Assembly (NCBI RefSeq): GCF_901709675.1
Contig: NC_051108.1
Span: 2,108,001-2,172,000 of the forward strand
DNA length: 64,000 bases
Origin: Syngnathus acus
Taxonomy: Eukaryota > Chordata > Actinopteri > Syngnathiformes > Syngnathidae
Direction: 5' to 3'
Made by a program: the position numbers and the translations under genes. The notes beneath the pieces were generated by a model that searched no databases, was not told the origin of the DNA, and saw only the letters and a list, made by a program, of their open reading frames with translations. Position 1 is the first letter of the stretch, and the number at the start of each line of letters is the position of its first letter. Positions 1-33,696 of the stretch are shown piece after piece.

Positions 1-79
1 AAGTTCTCTCAAAAAACGGTCTGCTTTTCCGCTCACCTGCCTGAACTTGGCTTTGACTTGAGAAAAAATGCACTCGAGG

Positions 80-2851
80 TCAATGAGTTCTATTTGAAGC
101 CCCCGGAGGGGTGTCTTGCATTTCAAAGGGGAAGTAAAAATGTGACACTGCGTGAGCGATAACCTTGTGTTTTGCATCCTTCTCAGCACGTAACCATGTC
201 CGAAACTTGGAGGTCAAGTACCATCTTCCCACTGGGCCTCGCTTGGCTTGTCAAGGTTATAGTGCATTTTAGGTTCATGCAGAAATCGGAATCCGCCTAC
301 GAGTGATATGGTGCTAAATCTGCCAAATCAATAATATGGCTAACGGTTACTTTTACCTGTTGATGTGTTGCTGACTGGTGCGCTGCTCAGCACAGCAAAG
401 CCATCAAGCTTTACCCATTCAGGATCTAAAAATAAAAATATAGATTTGGAAAATTATATACAGTGGACTCCCACCTCGCTATTCACTAACCTTTTTTTTT
501 TCCTTAAATGAATCTAACTTTTGTGAGTCATCATCACTTTCCTTTTCCATCACAACTTTCCCCCTTTTGTGTTTTATTTTCCTGAAATCTATTCCACTCC
601 GCCTCTCCTTCTGCTGGCTTGCTCGTAATAAGTCAAAACAAATGTGTCTTTGATGTTTCCAACAGTAGCTGGCCAGACACATTTATGAAGCGAAGGCTAG
701 CGCTGCGTGTTATTTACGACGCTGCCGAAGAAATAACACAAGGTGTGTGTGTGTGTGTGTGTGTGGGGGTCTTACCGACATCCTCCACTAAGGGAGCACG
801 ACTCTCCTTGCCCACTCGGGTGTAGCGATGAGTCCTCAATGGCCTGTTAAAGCGCTCCACCGGCCTTCCGTCCAGATGGATGGAAGGCTCCCAGCTCTCC
901 CTCAGGCTTTTGACCAATGAAGTCGCTTTGCCATTATGTGTCCGCAAGGGCTTCTCCGCTGCAATACAAATCAGCCATGCGTGCAATTTTAGTTGACAGA
1001 GACGAAGCTGCGAGGAGACGAGATCCCTCGGGTCAAAGCAGGCATGTCAAAACTTTGGAAACACCATGGTGAGGTTTTTACAAGAGCACCTCTCACCTTG
1101 CCACAAAAAAATCCCAAACGCCGACCCGGCTGCACGACCCCAACAACTGTACCCTTGACCCTAATAATTCAACTTAACAACCCCTCACTAGCTAGGCCCA
1201 CCCTTGATCTGCCATTGAGTGTCTACCTGTCGGTCTTCCCTCACTCCTGACCCCAAATGAACCCAAATGAAAAATAAAATACATCTGTAACCACTCCCAC
1301 AGCGGCGCAGCCTTCCCTCTTGCAGATCAACCAACTCGGGCTTGTCTTTTCCTAATGACTTAAAACATGATCTGTAGAATTCCAAGGATTTGACGCAGAT
1401 TAATTTTATTTTCTCTTTTAAAGCCTTCCAAAATTAATGTTTGAACTTAGCTTAGCGGTTTAATGACCTCATGGCTGCGGTGACAGGTGTGCATTATTTG
1501 TGGCTCAGACTGAATATTTTGGAGCGTTGCCCTGACGTGACATCATGACACAAGACATGTCACTGCTGGCATTTGGCATTTGGCCAGTCGAGGCGCAGGT
1601 GCTTGGAGATCATTGAGATCATTTCAATTTTTCTCCGTCAAAACACAATAAAAGGCGCTAAAAATTCCTCATTGTGGAAAAGTCTCCTGCAGAATTCCAG
1701 CATGTTAAGAGGGGCAGGGAAATTAAATTCCACTGGCTTGCAAGGACATGATCGCCTCTCCCCCACTCACTCTTCTCCGTCTCACTTACTCTCCTGCTTT
1801 CCACAAGGAGGTGAGCTGACATGACCCAAATACACTACGCCTCTGTTCTCCTGTTGCCAAGGCGTCCCGATACACCCAGCAGTCCACAAAATAACTTGAT
1901 AAATATGACGCTGACAACCCGATGACATGTGAATAGAGAAAGTAAATGAGGAGCACTCGCATCTCCATTAACAACTACTGTAAAAAATGCTCGGGGGGGA
2001 GGCGTGTAACTGACCTGTGATTGCATTAAGGAGCTCCCCAAAGTGATTCGTCAGTAAGAAACTAAATGGACCCAACCAAAAAAAAAAAAAGGAGGGCTGC
2101 TGAGGAGTGAAGAGGAATGTAAACTTGGAAAAATGTTTCCTTGGTCACTTATCCAAGTCTGCTGCTTTGGAGATTTATTTTCGCATGACTGTTGTTACGA
2201 CGATAATTTCAAGGATGTTTTCGCAGTGAATCATATCAGACTGTAGGCACCAAAGCATTTGGTGCAGTCAAGTTCCAGGAGAGTGGAACTTGGGAATTTA
2301 AGGAAATAAATTATAAATTGGCAACATTTCTGGACTGTCCGTAGGGTAAATATATGCCCATATGTACCCCAAAAAACAAATATTTGTAACATAATTTTTG
2401 CTATCAGTATGCAGCCAATGAAACCTTCACTGCCACCTAGTGTAGTGGATGAGCAATTACATTTCATTCTAGTACAAAAACAAAAAAAAACAAGCATGCA
2501 CACCCCACTATGTTAACAACATCTCTAAACTTAATGACAAAGCCTTATAAAATTTTAAAAATAACAGTAAAAAGGAATGACAGACAACAAATTCACAAAA
2601 TTGATCTTTTTTCCCCTCGTAAAAAAAATTCCAAAACAATATTGAAGAGTAATCGACTCAGCATCAAGCCACCCCAACCACACCTACTCTGCACCCTTTT
2701 CTCCATGCTTTCATTGCCACGAAGCAAAAGTAATATTACGACAGAACATTCTTGGTACATGGTAGAAATCAGCATTACCTGTCCACCCGCATCCAGGTGT
2801 GCAGAAAGCCACAAAGAAGGCCAGGAGCGTCCTACTTGCGCACAGAGCCAT
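80..2851 (-). CDS. Putative small secreted protein, four-exon model, unrecognised
   Basis: I do not recognise this gene. On the minus strand an ATG at 2851 opens a typical signal peptide (MALCASRTLLAFFVAFCTPG, then CGWT) that runs into a consensus donor. Phase-compatible exons follow: 2851-2779, 958-776, 425-357 and a terminal exon 147-80 ending in TGA. All three introns are phase 1. The acceptors at 958 and 425 and the donors at 2779, 776 and 357 are good; the acceptor at 147 is the weakest part. The predicted product is about 130 residues, basic in the middle (a stretch RPLRTHRYTRVGKE), with two possible N-glycosylation sites (NTS, NRT) near the C terminus. It would be divergent to otoferlin and could share the intergenic promoter region. 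The gene could continue left of the window, because a donor-like site lies at 37/38. The model rests only on signals and phase. Confidence 0.35.
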
Positions 2852-4544
2852 GCTGCGTGTGGCGCACAGTTGCAGCAGAGGCGCAGCAACCGAGAAGGAG
2901 CCAAGGGGCTGGGACTCAATGACCCTCCTCCTCCCACATTGGGCTGGGGAGGGGGGCGCGGCTCACACGCTTGTTAAACCGGACACTTTAGAGATGTTTG
3001 GTGCCACTTGATGGTGATACGCTCCGTTTTATGGATGCCACACAAGCTCGATCCACTACTTGGTTCAAACTGGGAGCGAAGGGAACTGCGTTTTTTGTCC
3101 ACTAGATGGCGAGCTAAGCCACATTTGACAAACTCCACTATTACATATAGAGATTGTAAATTAAAAAAAGTATATCGAAATATGAAAAAAATTACCCATT
3201 TTTATTAAAATAATAGTTTACATAATTAGACCAAAATAATACTTTTATTATTAAAATTTGATGTATAACTGAATTACCTCAAATTCACTCCCTAATGATT
3301 TGTTGACACTTGATGACTCCTGAAGTCTTCAAATTAGGTTTCAATTCTAGACAAACACTCCCCTCTGTTGGTGTGCCTCGTTATCTGCAATGAATGCAGG
3401 AACAGCAGATCTTGATACAGCTCTGTCTTTCTCCACACACACAAGCCGGCACACACGGAGAGTTTGCATCCCGTCCAGGGACATTAGCTTCGCCCGTAAT
3501 CACTGCTTGTCTGATGCTAATTACTTCTTTCACTACGCCGGCCGCTTGAGCAAACCTCCCAACTCTCAGGTCTAATGAATAATCCAATACAATCCAATAC
3601 TCAAGTATCACAAATCAAGATGAGTCCAACAGTGCACAAAGCTTGTCCGGTAGAGTCTTCCAACATATTCCGGAGCCTTCCGCAAGTCTGAGTAGTCAAC
3701 CAATTTTTTTTTTTTATTATTATTTATTTATTTGCATTTTTTTTGTAATAAAGTTGACAACTCTTTTGACATCTAAAGTGAGGATAACATTGCATACATA
3801 GCTTTATTTTTTTATAGGAATAACAAACGATAGTGTGTTGAACTGATCACATCAATGAACTGCTTCAGAGAGAGCAAAATTGTCTTCAAGAAATAAAAAA
3901 GAAAAATACACATCTGAGTAAGGAGAGTCCTGTTGACAAGGTTTACCTGATGTGACTCCAGCATGACCAGAACCCGCCTTGATGGACAGTGGGAAATTGG
4001 TTGCCTAGCAACTGGTCAGCATCTGTCCAAGCCGTTTAATCTTTCCTTTTTGAGCAGCTCCGTTCCTTCATTAAAAACAAAATCGTTCAAGCTAAAGATA
4101 ATGCGAGAATTGACTCAGTAGACCCATCGCATCCATTCAATCGTATCTCAATTTATTTTTAAGCCGGAAATCTCTGTGTGGTTCGATGATAAATCGATTT
4201 TCAGGTCCAATTTTTTTGTTGCAATCCTAATATATATCTACTAAAGTTCATGTTGTAATTTGCCAATGAGGAACTCATTGCATCATCGCTCAAACCGAGC
4301 CGTACGATATCGAATCGAATGAATCGTAAACTCGCTGAATCGAATCATTACAATTTACAGTGAACTCTTCTTGAATCGTATCGCACTCTATAAATTGACC
4401 GATATAACAAATTCTTATATTTATGACATCACATTTTTTTGATGATGCAGCTTGTATTGTATTTTCCTCTTTACTGAGAAGTAATATTGTGCCAAAGGGA
4501 CACATGAGGTCCAGCTACTTCATTACAGGGATGCTGTAGCACGA

Positions 4545-4584
<40 letters not shown>

Positions 4585-4868
4585 CTCCACCTACCCCCTG
4601 CCCGCACCCAAGCAGCGAAGAGAGACGCGTGCCGCAGCCTGCGCAGTCGACTCGCATCTTTTGCCGCGCACGTCGAGAAAAAAAAAAATCACAAAACTAA
4701 AAAGGAAAGAAAAAGACAATCGAATCTTCATGCCGTGCACATGGATTTAGGATCGCGGAGGATCTACGCAGGAGGAGACGCTCAGCTTCACGGCGGAGAG
4801 GCAGCAGGTTCAAGTTTGCTCGTGTGGAGGTGCGAGGTGGACTTCCTCCCCCCAGCCCCGCCGGACTC
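2852..4868. other. Intergenic region upstream of otoferlin
   Basis: I see no coding exon here. The region is AT-rich, with one CTCF-like motif at 3099-3112 and a (CA)n tract at 4548-4580. From about 4590 to 4868 it becomes GC-richer and probably contains the otoferlin 5' UTR and promoter. No clear TATA box decides the transcription start. Confidence 0.5.
4548..4580. repeat. (CA)n microsatellite
   Basis: An uninterrupted CA dinucleotide run lies about 290 bp before the otoferlin start codon, close to the likely promoter. Confidence 0.95.
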
Positions 4869-26373
<21,505 letters not shown>

Positions 26374-28399
26374 ATGGCGACTGCGATCCAGAATCCATTA
26401 AAATCGTAAGTAAGCGCTTATTATTGACGTACGGGAGGTTGCGTCGGAGCAGATTGTGTGAATGCATAAAAGGAGTGCATGTGCTTCACGAAAATCAAAT
26501 CAAAATAGCACATTTGAGCGATGCTATTGTTAGACCTGTACAATCTGTGCACGCGTGTCTGCAGGTAATGCATGGCAGCCGATTTGATGGATTGCGCAAT
26601 GATACGCTATGGAAATGTGCATTTGTGCTCCTCTTTGACTTCGGAAAAGTTGTCCTCAATGCATTCAGGTTTAAGAGAAAGATGCATTATGAGACATTGC
26701 GTTCACATTTATGACCTCTTATTTTGTTAAAAAAAAAAAAAGTGCAATATTTTGGGGGGGCGTGGAAAATCAATCGTGCCTAAAACACAAGTTGTTTAAC
26801 TTTTCAAGTTCTGCACGTTTGTGTTTAATCTTTAAGAAATGTTTGTTTTTAAACATTTTGCTATGGGACATTTATGTACCATACCGTTTAATGATACCAA
26901 AAATTCAATACAGCTCTATTTTATTTTCAATAACAATAGATATACTTATTATAAATAAAAGCTTAGTTTTGATGAACACTTAGGGCTACTAAGCTACTGT
27001 ATTTTAGGCTGTCCATCTCTAAATTCTTACACGATACTGCAGAATTTGGAATGACTAAATATGACATTATGACCATATCGGGGACATGTTTGTCTTAAAC
27101 ACTTTACCGCATTTGTTTGGATGTATTGCAGGCTATTCAGAAGCTTTCCTGCTTTCTCCCAACTCTGTTTTTCCAGCAGTGCACTCTCTATTCTCACCAT
27201 TATTTTCACTTTCCTGAATTCCCGAGTCAAAATGAATAGGGGCACAATGACGCAGAGTGTAACACACTTTAGCAGACTGGCGGCACTTTAAACTCATGTT
27301 TCTGCAGAGTAGTTTAGCCCACAGACAGTGTCCAGATACAGGATTGTATTTGCTTGTTTTTGTTGTCGTGCATGTCTGAACATCAGATTAGTGAGCATCC
27401 TCCAGAGGCCATCTGGTGTCATAGGAGTAAAAGGAAGAAAGACCTGGAACTGATTGTAGGACCTCCGCCAAGCCGGAATAATCCATCTTTGGATCTGTAC
27501 CTTCTTATTCGATAATGGAAAATTGCTCAATAGAATACAAATGCACAGGCTAAGCCCGTCTGCATCAACGTTATTGATATTTGTTTGTCTGGGTTAGCCC
27601 GGGAGCTCTGTGGGGGTTGTGTTTTTTTTTTTTTATGTTTGTGTTATATGTCGCCACGCACCCCTCCCCCCATAATGGCGTGGGGGGGGGGCGGGGTCTG
27701 GAAGTGGAGGGCGGTCGTCTGGCTGCATGTACTTCATACATGCATAAAGCATTACGGGAGAACCTTGCGCTCCATCCATGCATCCAGCTTTTCATCCATT
27801 TCAGCCCAGCTGCATCGGGGACATTTTAACCCCCCCCCTCCTGCGCTCCGCATCAATGATGGCCCTGATAATCCCCTATCCACCTTTTCCCCTTTGTGTG
27901 TGTCCCCCCTGTCTGCATGTGAGGGTGATTCGGGTCGAAAGGGAACGAGTGTTCCTCCAAGACACATCACTCCCCCCTCACACACACACACAGCCAACCA
28001 AATTTATTCTGTTTTGCCCCAATACCCCCCCCCCACGCACACACACACCCACACACACCGCTCCTTCTCTGTTCCCTCAGCCTCCAACAAGCCCGACATG
28101 TATTCACTCATCCCGATACATTTAACATATTTTTGTATTGAAATATGTAGAATAAAACAAAATCTTTTATGGGTTTGCAAAAAAAACAATCATACCAACG
28201 AAGTAAGGACGAGGATGGAGTCGGTTTCACTTCCTGTATCACCTGACAGTGATTTATCACAGTCCTGATGAGTTTACCATCGATTCATTGCTGTGTTTCG
28301 GGAAAAGAGGAAGTCAAAATACTCAAGTGCGCGATATGAATTTAACATGTGGCAGGCGAGGATGATTTGATGCGGTGGAATGACAAGCAGACATGAACT

Positions 28400-28430
<31 letters not shown>

Positions 28431-31400
28431 TTTATAGCTCATATCCACTGTGGAAAAACCACTTGGCACTCACAATAGCTTCCACTCTTCTGGTGACGTT
28501 CAAAGCACATTTTGAGTCAAATAAAAATCCAATATTTCTTTTGGATATCTGCCAGTGCAGCGTTAAGTTAGAGATGGCATATAGTACCCCGTTTATGCCT
28601 GTTTGACATCATCCGAATACCTCAACTGGTGACTGTATGAAGAAAGGTTATATAAGCATCGAGGAAAAAAAACATGCGTGCAAAGGAGAAACACATAATC
28701 CAATCTTTGAAGGGTGAGTCGTGCTGGTCTCAGGACGCACGCCGCCTTTTTCCATTGCATATCATACAAACACACGTGATGGCACACATGAGCGATGACG
28801 GCGTTATGTAAGAGCGAATCAAGTCGCCCGAGGAAACGAGGTGACCCAAGGTCAGGCGGTGGAGAAAATGATTATTATTTTTAGGAAAGGCAGAATTTTT
28901 CTGAGATGAAATCCCAAATTGTACGTTAGTCAGAATGCACTGGCGGTAAAGTCATAATTATAGAAGTCATGTTGATAGAGTACCTAATGAAATGGCCAGT
29001 GAGCCTTCACTCATCTTCTTGACCCGCTCGCTCACCCTTTCATCCAAACAAAGAACATCTTTGTGAAATCCACATGTTGGTCCTTGTCCAGTTTGACATT
29101 CTTTACATATCTTCGCCAGGCATCTGCAGAATCTCTCCAGCTTGTTGGCACACAAATACAAAGTCAGATAGCATCCTGTGTACATGCAGGTATCACCATG
29201 TTGTCTATCTATCTGTCTGTTCAGGCTGGGCGACCAGTTCTACAAGGACGCCATCGAGCAGTGCCGCAGTTACAATTCCCGCCTGCGCGCTGAGCGCAGC
29301 GTGCGGATGCCCTTCCTGGACTCGCAAACCGGCGTTGCTCAGAACAACTGCTACATCTGGATGGAGAAATGCCAGCGGCAGCCAGGTGAGGCTTGAAGAT
29401 GAGAAGAAAAAGTTTGGGCTTTTTATGCCCTTCAGAATTTCTTCTGCACCTGAAACCCAACACAACAGGAAGATTTGAGCTCGCATCGAGCCGGACACAA
29501 ATAGCCTGCCCTCCCTCCACGGCGCCGCGCCGGCCGCACCCTGCACTTTGCGGGCGGGCGGGCGGGCGGGCGGGCGCACATTATGTTACATTCAAATCCT
29601 CTCCCGCTGCCTTTTCTTTGCCCCGTGCAGACCCAAAAATAAATTCTTCACCATACAAATTGTGACAAACAACCTTAGTGGGACTTCCTGAATGTAAACA
29701 CTGAAATAATTGTGCGTGTGTGTGACGGTATCAATGGCAGTTTTGTTCCAATACTAAGCTCGCCAGTGCTTGTTAAAATTCTTCTTGTGTCCCCTCATGT
29801 ATGCACGACTGTGTACAATTTCCTTGTGTGTGTGTGTGTGTGTGTGTGTGTGCCAGGCAGGGTGTCAGGACAGATGTACGCCTACCCGGCACGTTGCTGG
29901 CGAAAGAAACGTCGACTCCACCAACCCCTTGATCCCCAACTACGCTTGTGCGAGCTTCGGCTAGGTAGGCAACATATACGCTCAAAACACACACTGTTGC
30001 GTAATCAACATCATTTCATCACTATAAGAAAAGCAAACTGACAAAAGGGATAAAAAATATCACATACGGGAAACCCTATAATATGATTGCAATGTGTGTT
30101 CAAGGCTCACTATCTGACCATCTGGCTCTGGTTAGTCTGGTCTCCAGGTTGGAAATCAATGCCCCCTCTCTCAATGTTGCATGGAAACACACACACACAC
30201 ACATACGACCATTGCGGCACAGAAGAACCTTAACAGGGCCTCTAATCATTTGGCCATGAGGCATTAGACTGTAAGTGAGTTCTATTCTGGTGTATGATTT
30301 TTTTTTATACATACCAGGAACCTGATAAGAAGGGAGGGAAGCTACTGAGGCGAGTGTTTGTTTCTGCTTCGCCGCCATTGTTTTTCCTCTCTGCCTCGTA
30401 TTCTAAATGAGTTATTTTAGAAACCCAAAAAAATAGAAACGGGTTAGTGGGGGAGAAAAAAAAAAAAGCTGTGCAGCACGGCCCAGATATCAATGACAAC
30501 ACACGGTGAAGGAATGTGACTGCTCCCCTCACAGGATTATTTTTTTTTTGCTTCATGTTTATTTAATACTTCCTGAGCAGCAGTGTGTGTGTGTGTATGG
30601 GGAATTGTACAAGGTCAGCGTCAAATAGGTGGAAAGCTGGCTGAATTTAACTACAGTACTTGTTTTGTAGTTCTTGGAAATTAACAAATGATGACCAAAA
30701 AAAATATTTCTTCAGAGGCCGAGCTGGCCCCCAAGCGTGAAGGCCCCCCAGGGGAGGCCACAGCCCTGGAGGCCCTTCTTAGGGGAGACAACCTCCTGGA
30801 GAAAAAAGGCAACGTGTGCAAGGAGGAGGAGACTTTGCTGGAAATCCAGGTGATTTGAGCAATAATGTCAAATTGTTTAACCTCCCATTTTTGCAACTAT
30901 TTTTTTTTTTTGCCGTAGAGAGTGCTGGAAGCCGAGGAAAACGGTGACAGCTTTCAAGACGACGAAGATTTTGAAGCGGAAACGCCCAAGAGGAAGAACA
31001 GAAACAGAGGCAAAGTGAGTCCAAATACACTCGGAATCAACAACGCATAAAAGAACGTATGTGAATTTTTTATTTTCATTTACAGAACAGAGGCTCCAGT
31101 CGCAAGAAGAGCGAAGCGCTCAGCGTGGACGACCAGGACAAACCTTACGTTTGCGACAGTAAGGCACCAAAAAGCAAATTTCATTTTGATCCTGTCTGTG
31201 TCGTACATAGCCTAAATTTTGGATTCAATCTGTATGTGAGGGAAAAAAAGCCATTTGAATTCCCGTCAAGTCACTTCCTGTCACCTGGCATGAAGAAAGA
31301 GCGGGCTGTTTGTATGACCTGCCTCATAAGCATGCTCCTCTCCTCCAGGAAGGATTGCAGATGCGGACTGAATGAACCTCTATTTGGGGAAAACAAATTG

Positions 31401-33054
31401 AATGAATCCTGTCCGTCTTTTCTTTCTTTTTTTTTCTTTTTTTTTTTGCCTGTGTGTCTCCTCTGTTCCAGATAGACACAAACAAAAGCATAACTCAAAA
31501 AAGGCTGAAGAAGGTATCTGTCTTGCTGTGTTCTTCCTGTGTGTTGTCACTAATAGCTTCTTTTTTTTATTGCTTTTAAGAGCATGTCATTAACGCTTTT
31601 CTATTGACTGACGAGGCATGCCGGCAGCAGGCTAACAGGCTGGCTTTATACGCAAGCATGTTTGCAACAGATAGAGATCATTGTGAGAATCTTTGGACAA
31701 TTTATAAAAAGTCTACACACCCCTGTTTGAATGCAAAGTTTTTAGCGTAGGGAAAAAAAATAAAAAGAACATGAATGGGGATTAAAAAATGTTTTGAAAT
31801 AATGTGTTGCTCTCATTTTGTCGAACCGAGTATTTCAACAGGGGTGTGTAGACTTTTTATACTCACTGTGGTTCTGCAGCCTGACAAAATGGCTGCCCAT
31901 TTTTTAGATGTAAAGCTCACAGGTGGATTGTACAACTTTAATCGGGTAATTGTCGTAAAATGTGACTGAAAAATTCATTTTCTCGTATTCACAACTTTCT
32001 TGTCGTAGTCCTATTTTCACTTTTGATTGTGACCCTAACCAAAGCTCTAACCTCCTCTGTAGTTTCACTTTTTTGTCCATGAAAGGAATGATTAGCAACA
32101 ACCTGGCTTCGTCGTAGACAAGCGATCATTTTGGGGTTCTTGTCGATTTACAGTCTGCGGAAAGCGTTACAAGAACCGTCCTGGCCTGAGCTACCACTAC
32201 ACGCACACTCATCTGGCAGAGGAGGAAGGGGGCGATGACGAGAAGGAGAGCGAGCCGGCCTCGTCCCCCCCGCGACCTGACAACCACAAACGTAAGAAGC
32301 ATTTCACGACACAATCAAATAGAGCGTTTTCCTCACGAGACTTTGTGTCACTGTAGCTCAGAAAGGTCCCGACGGCGTCGTCATTCCCAATGACTACTGC
32401 GACTTCTGCTTGGGGGACCAGGACTCCAACAGGAAGACGGGCCAGGCCGAGGAGCTGGTGTCCTGCTCCGATTGCGGACGCTCGGGTAAATGCTTTGAGG
32501 GATCAGAATGGTTCAGATGCTAATGTGCTGCAACGTCATCGAGAGGCTTTTCAAATAGCACATTCATTATGAGTTTGACAAAAATGAGCTTGTAATGCTC
32601 ATTTTGTCGTTTTTTTGGACAGGCCACCCGACATGTCTGCAGTTCACAGACAACATGATGCACGCGGTGAGAACGTACCAGTGGCAGTGCATTGAGTGCA
32701 AGTCCTGCAGCCTCTGCGGCACCTCCGAAAATGACGTATGTACCTCAAAGGGAAACCTATTTTCATTTTGATGACATTCTGTAATGGAATCTCGTGCGTG
32801 ACGCTCAGGACCAGCTGCTGTTTTGTGACGACTGCGACCGAGGCTATCACATGTATTGCCTCAAGCCCCCCATGACCCAGCCTCCAGAAGGTATCATAAT
32901 GAAAGACGAGAGAATGCAATTTCTGAAATGATGTGCAGTGAAATGAATTGTTGGAATGTCAAATGTTATCTTTTTTGCGTCCACAGGAAGCTGGAGTTGT
33001 CACGTGTGCGTTGACCTGTTGAAGGACAAGGCCTCATCCTTTGGCGACGTATAA
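26374..33054 (+). CDS. dpf3: d4-family double PHD finger protein, DPF3-like BAF subunit
   Basis: DPF proteins are BAF (SWI/SNF) chromatin-remodelling subunits whose tandem PHD fingers read acylated and methylated histone H3 tails. Exons: 26374-26405, 29225-29385, 29857-29964, 30716-30849, 30919-31014, 31086-31158, 32154-32291, 32357-32485, 32623-32735, 32809-32890, 32987-33054. All phases join to 377 aa, close to human DPF3b (378). The N-terminal Requiem domain begins [20 protein letters not shown]. An acidic linker follows, then a C2H2 finger ([20 protein letters not shown]) near residue 200, then PHD1 and PHD2 (from CDFCLGDQ to SWSCHVC). The short start exon, the RVLE linker and the C terminus KASSFGDV favour DPF3 over DPF1 or DPF2. 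The usual HRGPGLAPGQ motif is here QRQPGRVSGQ. I cannot separate dpf3 from a fish-specific paralogue without a tree. Confidence 0.9.
26406..29224. other. Large first intron of dpf
   Basis: This 2.8-kb intron follows a 32-bp coding start exon. It contains C-rich and CA-rich low-complexity DNA, a homopolymer at 28401-28430, and a repeat-tail copy at 28981-29003. I see no other gene. Long open frames at 27585-28268 are low-complexity. Confidence 0.65.
28401..28430. repeat. Poly-C homopolymer, about 30 bp
   Basis: An uninterrupted run of C. Its exact length is liable to sequencing error. Confidence 0.95.
31471..31512 (+). other. dpf3: Candidate 42-bp alternative exon inside the dpf zinc finger
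   Basis: After a strong pyrimidine tract and CTGTTCCAG, a 42-bp segment ends at a GTATCT donor. It is phase 1 at both ends and fits between exons 31086-31158 and 32154-32291. It would add [14 protein letters not shown], a Lys/His-rich 14-mer, between the two zinc-binding cysteines of the C2H2 finger. The following Ile would become Val. Reality depends on transcripts. Confidence 0.4.
31703..31861. mobile_element. MITE-like element with about 25-bp terminal inverted repeats
   Basis: TATAAAAAGTCTACACACCC at the left end is matched in inverse by GGGTGTGTAGACTTTTTATA at the right end, and the repeats extend a few bases inward. The element is 159 bp, AT-rich and non-coding, and lies in a dpf intron. 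The arms suit a non-autonomous DNA transposon. I could not identify a clear target duplication. Confidence 0.7.
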
Positions 33055-33401
33055 TGGCCGCCTCTCTGGCAGTGTACACACACAATATAGCCTTTAAATT
33101 CAGTTTCGTCATGTTTTTTGCTGAATCAGACTGTGTGTGGGTGTACCTAATGAAGTGTCCATTGAGTGTATTTACAATGTACAATACAGCCCCCTCTATA
33201 CATACACACACACACACACACACGCCAATGCAGTTTTTTGGATTGATTTTTTTTTTCCCCCCTCTCTACCTCTCATGTAGCAGAGACAACCTTATGCTAA
33301 TCAGTCTACCTCACCGATCAAGCACATCTCTTGATTACTTATGTCAGTTTTTCTCAACAAGCGTAACTTGCGTAATTTCATGTTAGACTTTGTGAAACAA
33401 A

Positions 33402-33407
33402 AATAAA
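33402..33407 (+). terminator. dpf3: Poly(A) signal, dpf
   Basis: AATAAA lies about 350 bp after the dpf stop codon. It is the first good signal before ttc13. Confidence 0.6.
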
Positions 33408-33696
33408 TGTCTTGTAAATTTGACACATCACTGGTAAATGTGAATCATTAAAAAAAACCTCCAAATATAAAAAAAGAAGGCTTGAAAAAGGTCAAAATCA
33501 GGCCTGCTATCAAACTCAGAGCTGAAACCATGTAATTCACATGTCAGTCCGGTAGATGGCGGTAATGCTCCACAATACAGTTGACTACTGCCATTTAAAT
33601 CCAACCTATGAATGGACAAGAATGAAAAGAAGAGGTAAGGGGTGTGGCTTACCGCTGTCCGTTCGAAGCGCATACACGCGCCTGTCCCGGCCAAAC

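Noticed and set aside
37-120. Minus-strand exon reading GLQIELIDLECIFSQVKAKF
   Set aside because: Open and followed by a GTGAGC donor, but not reachable in phase from the preceding phase-1 exons. It may belong to another transcript or be chance.
27585-28268. 227-codon open frame in the dpf intron
   Set aside because: Pro/His/Thr low-complexity sequence from C-rich and CA-rich DNA; no splice context and no homology recognised.
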